Of a stretch of DNA of 19,687 bases, positions 8,435 to 14,340 are shown one piece after another (the stretch's first letter is position 1; the number at the start of each line of letters is the position of its first letter). Below the pieces are notes generated by a model. That model ran no database searches and had not been told where the DNA came from. It saw only the letters and a program-made list of their open reading frames with translations. This DNA comes from Flavobacteriales bacterium (GTDB lineage Bacteria; Bacteroidota; Bacteroidia; Flavobacteriales; PHOS-HE28): positions 1 through 19,687 of the forward strand of contig SSGN01000138.1 in NCBI GenBank assembly GCA_008016945.1, written 5' to 3'. Position numbers and translations under genes: made by a program.

Positions 8435-8944
8435 TCAGTCGCTCTCCAGTTCCCGCTTCAACCACGCCTTCGCCGCACGCCAGTCGCGCTGCACGGTGCG
8501 ATCGGAGAGCGACAACTGCCGCGCGATATCAACGAGTTCCATTCCCGCAAAATAGTGCAGCTCGACCACGCGCGCCGCGCGCGGATCGACTTTCGCCAGC
8601 GCAGTGAGGGCTTCGTCCAGATCGAGCGTGCGCCGGGATTCGCGCACCTGAGCCTCATCCAGCGCCGAGTCCAAATCGTCCCGTTGCCAGTCCCCGCCGT
8701 GCTTGGGGCGGGCACGCTTGCGCGCTTCGTCCACCAGCAGGTTGCGCATCGCCCGAGCCGCATAGGCGTGGAAGTCGCGCGGCTCGGCATGACCCTGCTG
8801 ACGCAGGTTCAGATACGTCTCGTGCACCAGGGCAGTGGTATTGAGCGTGGGGGAGGCACCGTTGCGTCGACGCTCGCGGTGGGCGAGCGTGCGCAGCTGC
8901 TCGTAGAGTCTTTGGTACAGGGCTGGATCTGAAAGCTCGTCCAT
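8435..8944 (-). CDS. ECF-type sigma-70 factor (module 1)
   Basis: Predicted 169-residue sigma factor of the ECF family that I recall as TIGR02999/Sigma70_ECF (PF07638), often found beside Ser/Thr kinases. Region 2 covers about 10-75 and includes LNTTALVHETYLNL (34-47) and AYAARAMRNLLVDEARKR. Region 4 covers about 105-165 and includes VVELHYFAGMELVDIARQLSLSD and a helix-turn-helix reading TVQRDWRAAKAWL. The acidic DAED-type motif before LVQE in ordinary ECF factors is here NTTA (35-38), with Thr36 and Thr37. Compared with the sigma at 13769, about 18 N-terminal residues are missing, and no upstream in-frame start is visible. No anti-sigma gene is present; a linked kinase takes its place. The Shine-Dalgarno is poor (GAGG only 2 bases from the ATG). 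The likely targets are the two version 1 promoters. Confidence 0.92.
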   Translation of the reverse strand: MDELSDPALYQRLYEQLRTLAHRERRRNGASPTLNTTALVHETYLNLRQQGHAEPRDFHAYAARAMRNLLVDEARKRARPKHGGDWQRDDLDSALDEAQVRESRRTLDLDEALTALAKVDPRAARVVELHYFAGMELVDIARQLSLSDRTVQRDWRAAKAWLKRELESD

Positions 8945-9051
8945 GGCCTCAGTATCGCCGCAAACCGCATGCAGGTGCGAAGCGTCTGCTCAGCGCCGCT
9001 CGTTTCGCCACCTTGCGCAGGGAAACGCCGGAACCTGCTCCGCCAGAACAA

Positions 9052-9079
9052 TGGCAGCTTTCATCGTGAACCGCGTATG
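9052..9079 (+). promoter_or_regulatory. degenerate version 2 promoter of the small secreted gene
   Basis: TGGCAGCT (9052-9059) matches the TGTCAGGT box at 6 of 8 positions and is followed by exactly 14 bases and then CGTATG (9074-9079), identical to the second box upstream of the genes at 11457 and 13632. Transcription would start near 9086, about 30 bases before the ATG at 9116. The match is weaker than the others, so the call is tentative. Confidence 0.4.
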
Positions 9080-9115
9080 TGTCGGGAAAGCCACCACATC
9101 CACCGGAGCGATTCC

Positions 9116-9634
9116 ATGAAAACTCGGGCTTTCCTCGGCCTGTTCACTGCCTTCACCGTGTCCGCAACACTGGCCCATGCTTCCGACCCTTCCTGCCATG
9201 CCATCGAAGCCGCAGCGGCCAAAGCCCTGCAGCAACGGGCCTTTCACTCAATCACGGAACTTGAGGACGGCACCCGCCTGGAACTGATCGCCATCGGCGA
9301 AACCACCTACATGAACCAGGGAGGTGACTGGATGAAGATACCCGCCAACGCGGGCAAGCTCGGGCAGGCAGCGGCTACAGCCTTCGGTGCAGGCGAAACG
9401 CAGTTCCACGATTGCCGCAAGCTCGGCAGCGAAAGCATCGCGGGCATGGCAACCACGGCTTGGACCTACTCGATGGATGCACCGGAGATCAAATTGTTCG
9501 GCAAGGCCGCCAGAGCGGCGATGACCACCTCGGGCACCTATTACATCGGAGCCGACGGCCTGCCCTATGCGCATGTCGTCGAAGGCACCCGCCAGCACTG
9601 GAAATACACCGGCGTTTCCGCGCCGATTCCGTGA
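9116..9634 (+). CDS. small secreted protein of unknown function
   Basis: Predicted 172-residue exported protein that I do not recognise as a named family. The ATG at 9116 is preceded by GGAG (9105-9108) at 7 bases and gives a signal peptide ending AHA at residue 22; the open frame upstream to 8969 is not needed. The mature part has two cysteines, in DPSCHAIE near its N-terminus and FHDCRKLG in the middle. It also has beta-rich segments with YMNQGGDWMKIP and a late YYIGADGLPYAHVVEG. The 'x-x-G-T-x-Y-x-Y ... D-G-L-P' pattern recalls LolA/LppX-like lipid-binding folds, but this is only a resemblance. It lacks a lipobox and a DGFE tail. It is divergent from the module 1 sigma and may share the version 2 promoter. 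Confidence 0.82.
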   Translation: MKTRAFLGLFTAFTVSATLAHASDPSCHAIEAAAAKALQQRAFHSITELEDGTRLELIAIGETTYMNQGGDWMKIPANAGKLGQAAATAFGAGETQFHDCRKLGSESIAGMATTAWTYSMDAPEIKLFGKAARAAMTTSGTYYIGADGLPYAHVVEGTRQHWKYTGVSAPIP

Positions 9635-10014
9635 GGGCTGCCGACATGAATCGGCTCGCATGACGCCTCGCTCCGCAGCAGGCGTTCAGCGTATGCAGCA
9701 AATCCGATGAGGCCGCATCGGCGTCCGCGCAGGCCCGGACTTCTTTCGATGCACCTGCGAAGACTCGCCCCATCACGCACCTGCGCAGCTCCCGTCTGCG
9801 CAGGTGCCCGAGGTGCTGCAAATGGATGCTTCACCCATGGAAAACGACCCGGGAGCCTGCGTCCGGTCGACCATGCCCGGCGTTGGCTACAGGGTGATGT
9901 CCGGTTTGCCGATCCAGCAGGCAGGCATTGAAAAGGAAGCCCGCGCACCTTGCACCGGAATCGCCCGAAGGTAGGGCAGCCTCGCCCGGATCCAGAAAGA
10001 TCAATGGCTATCTT
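9635..10014. other. 380-base gene-less region with one strong hairpin
   Basis: This stretch lies between two converging genes (plus-strand stop at 9634, minus-strand stop at 10015). I see no credible gene: the short frames here lack Shine-Dalgarno sites and recognisable products. It contains the long inverted repeat at 9777-9807, and a weaker near-palindrome (9993-10001 with 10010-10018, one mismatch) overlapping the stop at 10015. Confidence 0.6.
9777..9807. repeat. 12-bp perfect inverted repeat between converging genes
   Basis: GCACCTGCGCAG at 9777-9788 and its exact complement at 9796-9807 flank a 7-base loop. There is no T-run on either side, so it is not a standard intrinsic terminator. 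As it sits between two convergent genes, a bidirectional transcript-end or Rho-related role is possible; a protein-binding palindrome is the alternative. Confidence 0.6.
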
Positions 10015-11457
10015 TCAGGGCAAGCTCTCGAACCCATCGAGGAACAGCGTGCCATCGCCCGCTTCGTCCGCACCGATGTCCAGTGGCGCAGTGCGCGGCT
10101 GGCGATCGATGTCGTCGCTGACCTGCGCGAGTGCGGTGCCTGCATCGATGGCGGCACTGCCGGGGAGCAGGTGGCCGTCCGCCTGAACGGTGATGGGTGT
10201 CTCGAAGCTGTGCGCGTCCGAGCCAACACCGGCCTGCCACTCGGAAAAGCCGCCGCTTCCCAATGCGCTGCCCGGTCGCGAATCGAAGAACACGCATGCG
10301 CCAGCGCGGTTGTGGAAGGCGTTGAAGTCCATGCCGGCGGGTCCGATCAAGCCATGCAGGCCACCGGGTTCGATCCCGTCGGCCCAGCGGATGCCTGCGC
10401 AGTCGCCACCGTCCTGCACGACGAGGTTGTTGACGATGCGCGGGTTGGTGTTGGGCGGGCGTCCGGCGTTCGGGTCATAGTCCTGCAGGGTCACGCCGAA
10501 GTAGATGCCGGCCTGGATCGCGCGTGCGGTGTCGACTACCGTGTTGTTGGCGACCAATGCATCCTTCGATGCGTACAGGCCGATGCCGGCCCAGTTCGCG
10601 CCGATCACGATGTTGTTCTTGACCGTGGCATTGAGTGCTTCGTACCAGCCGGGGTTGTCATCGAGGTCGAAGAACTCCGGGCTGGTGTCGAAACCGACCA
10701 GGATTCCCGCCGCGCCTGCGCTCTCGATCCGGTTGCGCTGGATCAGCACGTTGGCCGCGCCACCCTTGAAGTACAGTCCGGTGGTCGCGGTGTCGCGCAT
10801 GGTGCTGTCCTCGACCACCATGCCGGAGCCGTTGACGTTGTCGATGCCTTCGGCGTTCTTCTCGTCCGTCGGCGTGCCGGGTGGGTAGATCGCGCCGCTG
10901 CGTTCGATCAAGCTGCGGCGGATGATGGCGCGATCACTGTGCGGCGTGATCTTGATTGCGTCGCGTCCCGTATCGTGGATGTGCAGGTCTTCCAGCACGA
11001 CATCCAGCGGTCCGTGACCGGCCTCGTTGCCGCCTTGCTCCCAATCGGTCTGAAGGAACACGCCGTAGTAGTAGCCGCCGCTGATCTCCAGGTTGGACAA
11101 GCGCGATCCGGACGCCTCCGGATCGATCTGCACCGCCACCGTATCGACGTTGGCGATATCGCAATGGATGTGGGCACGCTCGCCGGGAGGCGAGCGCAGG
11201 GTCAGGCGAACGCGCAACCGCACTTCGCATTCTTCGTAGAGGTTGCTTCCGGCAGGACCGCGGATGGTGACCGTGTCGCCTGCCGCGACGATGCCGTTGG
11301 CCGGATCGAGCGTGTGCGCGAGGGTGCGATACGGCGCTGCGGCACTGCCGTTGCCGGTGGTGTCGCTACCGGCTCTGGAAACGAAGATATCCGTTGCGTG
11401 GACAGGCGCGACCGCAATGGCGGCACACGAAAGCAGGAATCGGACAGTGGCGATCAT
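10015..11457 (-). CDS. secreted parallel beta-helix protein with DGFE tail
   Basis: Predicted 480-residue exported protein. The ATG at 11457 gives a signal peptide ending VHA at residue 21. The open frame begins at 11499, but that ATG lies inside the predicted -10 box, so a later start is needed; the Shine-Dalgarno at 11457 is weak and the start is less sure. The mature N-terminus reads DIFVSRAGSDTTGNGSAAAP followed by YRTL, typical of DUF1565/pectate-lyase-like beta-helix proteins. The middle holds N-x-I-x-x-N repeats (for example LIQRNRIE, VKNNIVIGANWAGIGLYA, ALVANNTVVDTA), as in NosD/PbH1-type helices. It is less glycine-rich than the Pmp-like genes at 4115, 8356 and 13632. It ends LFLDGFESLP. 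Carbohydrate binding or cleavage is possible for this fold, but no catalytic residues can be assigned. Confidence 0.88.
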   Translation of the reverse strand: MIATVRFLLSCAAIAVAPVHATDIFVSRAGSDTTGNGSAAAPYRTLAHTLDPANGIVAAGDTVTIRGPAGSNLYEECEVRLRVRLTLRSPPGERAHIHCDIANVDTVAVQIDPEASGSRLSNLEISGGYYYGVFLQTDWEQGGNEAGHGPLDVVLEDLHIHDTGRDAIKITPHSDRAIIRRSLIERSGAIYPPGTPTDEKNAEGIDNVNGSGMVVEDSTMRDTATTGLYFKGGAANVLIQRNRIESAGAAGILVGFDTSPEFFDLDDNPGWYEALNATVKNNIVIGANWAGIGLYASKDALVANNTVVDTARAIQAGIYFGVTLQDYDPNAGRPPNTNPRIVNNLVVQDGGDCAGIRWADGIEPGGLHGLIGPAGMDFNAFHNRAGACVFFDSRPGSALGSGGFSEWQAGVGSDAHSFETPITVQADGHLLPGSAAIDAGTALAQVSDDIDRQPRTAPLDIGADEAGDGTLFLDGFESLP

Positions 11458-11496
11458 GGCTGGCCCCGCGGATTCGGCAAAGGAGTTCTCCATGCA

Positions 11497-11524
11497 CATA
11501 CGCTGTCACCGCCCGAACCTGACA
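11497..11524 (-). promoter_or_regulatory. version 2 ECF-like promoter of the beta-helix gene at 11457
   Basis: The minus strand has TGTCAGGT (11524-11517), 14 bases, then CGTATG (11502-11497). The first box is embedded in the palindrome ACCTGACAGGT (11517-11527). The start of transcription would be near 11490, about 33 bases before the ATG at 11457. The promoter fits in the gap after the upstream gene's stop at 11584. Confidence 0.75.
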
Positions 11525-11583
11525 GGTCACTGTTGGCGAAAGCGAACCGACCGCCGCGCGTCGATGCGAAGCAGGAATCCTGT

Positions 11584-13632
11584 TCAGCCTTCGAATCCGT
11601 CACGGAACAGGATCGGCTCGGCTTCCACAGGCTGACGCTCGACCGCGCCCGCATCGCAACTCGCCACGCCGTCACCGTTGCCGTCCTGGTTGAGCGGCTG
11701 ACCGCGCTGGTCGGGCCCTGGCAGAAGCGAGCATGGCGAGAAATCCACCACGGGACTGCTGGCCAGCGGCAAGTGATAATGCGCTGCACCGACTTCCACC
11801 AGTGCTCCCAGGGCCAGCGCTGCGATGCTGTCGTGCGTGACATCCTGCGGCGGCATGAACGGACAGCCGATTCCGACGATGTTGCCGCCGTCGGTTGCGA
11901 AACTGCCCGCGCCGGCACAGGATGCGATGCCATCGAACGCCGACCCGCCGAACAGAATGCTGTTGCCGTAGCGCACGACGACGCCGGCTTCCGCATGCAC
12001 GGTGGCGCCGTGACGCAAGTCGGGATTGAACGCTGTGACGTGCCGCAGTTCCACCTCCATGGGCACCGTGCCATTCGCCTGGATCCACAGATCGCGCCCC
12101 TTCACACCACTGCCCTGCTCCAGGCGGTTGGCCGAAAACGTCAGGAACTGCAGCGACATCTGGTGGTACAGCGACAAGGCCAACCCCGCACCGCGCGAAC
12201 CGCGATTGCGCACGAAGGCGGCGCGGGCCATCGGCAGCAGCGCATTCAGCCCTTGCACCCAGGCGCCGCCACCGTTTTCCGCAACGTTCTGGACAAAACT
12301 GCTGCCGGCAAGGTACAGCGCATGATCGCTGGCAAAAAGTCCGCCGCCATGGCCCGCCTGGTTTCCGCGAATTTGCGTGTCTTCCAGATAGGTGTACTGA
12401 TCCGGGGAGAATGGGCTGGTGTCGTCGAAGTTCGATTCCAGGAACAGCCCCCCGCCACTGCCGAAACCTGCGGCGAAAGAGTTGGCGACGTTGTTCTCGA
12501 TCACCGAGCGATAGGCGCTGAAGATGCCGCGACTGTAGACACCGCCTCCAAGGAAGGCGGTGTTGTTGATCAAACGCGTGTTTTCCACGTGCAGCATCGC
12601 GAAGCGGCCGCCGGAAGTCGGGGGCAGCCCGAAAACGTAGACACCTCCACCGTTGTGCGCCGTGTTCTGTTGAATCCGGCTGTTCAGCAGCCGCGCCGCG
12701 ATGCCGAGGCTGCGCGGCACCGCTCCGCCGCCAACTTCACCGCCCAGATAAATGCCGCCGCCAAGATCGGCGGCGTGGTTCTGGGCCAGTCTCAGGTTGG
12801 TTCCGGTGAAATCGGCGCCCTCTTGCAAATGCAGCCCACCTCCATCGCCGTCGGCGAACTGGGTGGCAAGGTTGGACACGATTTCGCTGTCCGTGATTTC
12901 CAGTTCGCCCCCACGCTGCAGCAGACCGCCACCATGGCGCGCACGATTGCCGTCGAGCGTGGTGCGCAGCAGTGTCGTCTGGTTGAAATACGCCTGAATC
13001 CCGCCGCCTTCTCCGTTGGCCATGTTGTTCTGGATAAGCACGTCGGTGAACTCGAGCGCGCCGTTGGCTGCAATCGCGCCGCCATTGGCAGCGCTGTTGC
13101 CGAGGAACCGGGTGCCCTGCGCCACGACTGCACTGCCGGCCTCGGTGTGCAGCGCCCCGCCGGACAAGGTGGCTCGATTGCCACCGAAATGAACGCCATC
13201 GAGCAGCAGATTGGTGCCAGTTCCGACATTGATCGATCCACCGTAGCCTGCGCTGGCGAATCCGCGCAGCAGGACCAGGCCACGCAGCTCAACCCTGCTG
13301 TCTGCGCCTGTGATCAGGAAGTGTTGGCTGGCATCGCCGGCATCGAGCGTGATGGTGGCACCCGCCGTGGATGCATCGATGACGGCTCCGTAGCCGAATC
13401 CCAGACTCTTGGGGCTGGTGACCGGTATGACGACATCGAATTCACCGCAATCGAAGGTGATCGTGCCGCCGGGCGCGGTTGCACCCGGCACCAGTTGCGC
13501 TATCGCCGCATCCAGCGCCGCTTCGTTGCAACTGGCGCCAGTGCCATTGCCGACTACGGCATTGTCGGCTTGCGCGACCGGAGCGAGCATGAGGAAAAGC
13601 GGCAGCAGTACCAACGCAAGGCGTGCAAACAT
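11584..13632 (-). CDS. secreted Pmp-like beta-helix protein divergent from module 2
   Basis: Predicted 682-residue exported protein. I place the start at the ATG at 13632 because GGAGAA (13640-13645) lies 7 bases upstream and the signal peptide then begins at residue 1 and ends AQA at residue 22. The ATG at 13665 would add 11 residues and lies in the -10 box of the predicted promoter. The mature N-terminus has a SCNEAALDAAIAQL segment similar in role to the CTH-x-x-IQAA starts of its neighbours. The body carries a long series of Pmp-like GGAI/GGG ... N-x-A repeats (GNSAANGGAIAANG, QNNMANGEGGGIQA, GNRARHGGGLL, QNTAHNGGGVYVFG, GNQAGHGGGLF). It ends ILFRDGFEG. No autotransporter barrel or anchor follows. 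Its position back-to-back with the second sigma/kinase pair suggests it is that circuit's main output. Confidence 0.9.
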   Translation of the reverse strand: MFARLALVLLPLFLMLAPVAQADNAVVGNGTGASCNEAALDAAIAQLVPGATAPGGTITFDCGEFDVVIPVTSPKSLGFGYGAVIDASTAGATITLDAGDASQHFLITGADSRVELRGLVLLRGFASAGYGGSINVGTGTNLLLDGVHFGGNRATLSGGALHTEAGSAVVAQGTRFLGNSAANGGAIAANGALEFTDVLIQNNMANGEGGGIQAYFNQTTLLRTTLDGNRARHGGGLLQRGGELEITDSEIVSNLATQFADGDGGGLHLQEGADFTGTNLRLAQNHAADLGGGIYLGGEVGGGAVPRSLGIAARLLNSRIQQNTAHNGGGVYVFGLPPTSGGRFAMLHVENTRLINNTAFLGGGVYSRGIFSAYRSVIENNVANSFAAGFGSGGGLFLESNFDDTSPFSPDQYTYLEDTQIRGNQAGHGGGLFASDHALYLAGSSFVQNVAENGGGAWVQGLNALLPMARAAFVRNRGSRGAGLALSLYHQMSLQFLTFSANRLEQGSGVKGRDLWIQANGTVPMEVELRHVTAFNPDLRHGATVHAEAGVVVRYGNSILFGGSAFDGIASCAGAGSFATDGGNIVGIGCPFMPPQDVTHDSIAALALGALVEVGAAHYHLPLASSPVVDFSPCSLLPGPDQRGQPLNQDGNGDGVASCDAGAVERQPVEAEPILFRDGFEG

Positions 13633-13662
13633 CGCAAGTTTCTCCAGCGGGGCTTGTGAGGA

Positions 13663-13690
13663 CATACGTCATCTCTCCTGCAACCTGACA
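13663..13690 (-). promoter_or_regulatory. version 2 ECF-like promoter of the beta-helix gene at 13632
   Basis: The minus strand has TGTCAGGT (13690-13683), 14 bases, then CGTATG (13668-13663). This is the same design as at 1919-1946 and 11497-11524. Transcription would begin near 13656, leaving a leader of about 24 bases containing GGAGAA. The CGTATG box contains the ATG that a naive gene call would take as the start. Confidence 0.78.
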
Positions 13691-13704
13691 TCCCCGAGAC
13701 GGCG

Positions 13705-13712
13705 ACCTGACA
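13705..13712 (-). promoter_or_regulatory. second TGTCAGGT box, 22 bp upstream of the first
   Basis: A second exact copy of TGTCAGGT lies 22 bp from the one at 13683-13690, about two helical turns. It has no CGTAT box at 14 bases, so it is not a second complete promoter. It could be an additional binding site or a remnant of duplication, in the intergenic region shared with the divergent sigma gene. Confidence 0.5.
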
Positions 13713-13768
13713 GCGCCGGCCGAATTCGATCCGCTAGACTCCGTTCCATCCGCACGTCCGCCCGTCCG

Positions 13769-14335
13769 ATGAACGACTCCGCCGATGAGGTCACCCAGTT
13801 GCTGCGCCGCTGGCACGCGGGCGAATCGGCGGCGCTCGATGCATTGCTGCCCCGGGTGTACGCCGAGTTGCGGCAACTTGCGGCGCATGAGCTGCGCGGC
13901 CACCGCAACCACGAGACCTTGCAGCCCACTGCGCTGGTGAACGAGGTGTTCGCTCGGCTGCTGGGCGCCGGCAAGGTCGATCTGGTGAGCCGCAAGCACC
14001 TGTTCACGACCGCGGCGAAATTGATGCGCCAGACCCTGATCGACCGCGCCCGTGCCCAACAGCGCGAGAAGCGCGGTGCCGGCCAGTGGCAGCGGGCGGA
14101 TTTTCTGGAAGTTCTGGCCCTGCCGATCGAGGCAGACACCCTCCTGCCTGCGCTGGATGAGGCACTGACGTCCTTGGCCAATCTCGACCCGCGCGTGGCC
14201 CAGATCGTCGAATTGCGCTACTTCGTCGGGTTGGAGGTGAGTGAAGTCGCCGCCCTGCTCGAAATCGACGAACGCACCGTGTACCGCGACTGGGCGTTTG
14301 CACGCGCCTGGCTGCGCCAGCGCATGGAGGCCTGA
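13769..14335 (+). CDS. ECF-type sigma-70 factor (module 2)
   Basis: Predicted 188-residue sigma factor of the same ECF family as the one at 8435-8944. The ATG at 13769 gives the usual family N-terminus (TQLLRRWHAGESAALDALLP). Region 2 includes LQPTALVNEVFARLL (51-65) and SRKHLFTTAAKLMRQTLIDRARA. Region 4 includes IVELRYFVGLEVSEVAALLE and the helix-turn-helix ERTVYRDWAFARAWLRQRM. As in the first sigma, the acidic DAED-type motif is absent: the aligned residues are QPTA (52-55), with Thr54. The kinase gene starts 5 bases after the stop, so the two are co-transcribed. Upstream, TAGACT (13735-13740) could be a housekeeping -10 box, without a convincing -35. The probable targets are the version 2 promoters, by proximity to the one at 13663-13690. 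Confidence 0.93.
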   Translation: MNDSADEVTQLLRRWHAGESAALDALLPRVYAELRQLAAHELRGHRNHETLQPTALVNEVFARLLGAGKVDLVSRKHLFTTAAKLMRQTLIDRARAQQREKRGAGQWQRADFLEVLALPIEADTLLPALDEALTSLANLDPRVAQIVELRYFVGLEVSEVAALLEIDERTVYRDWAFARAWLRQRMEA

Positions 14336-14340
14336 AGGTG

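Noticed and set aside
233..8932. Other long plus-strand open frames (233-2047, 1899-4166, 5173-6852, 7421-8932)
   Set aside because: All are mirror frames of the minus-strand beta-helix, kinase and sigma genes and show no domain, start signal or ribosome binding site of their own.
9928..13659. A 1243-codon open frame on the plus strand
   Set aside because: It runs antisense through two beta-helix genes with signal peptides, repeats and promoters. Its product is low-complexity and alanine/arginine/glycine-rich without a recognisable domain. Long stop-free antisense frames are expected from the codon bias of this GC-rich DNA.
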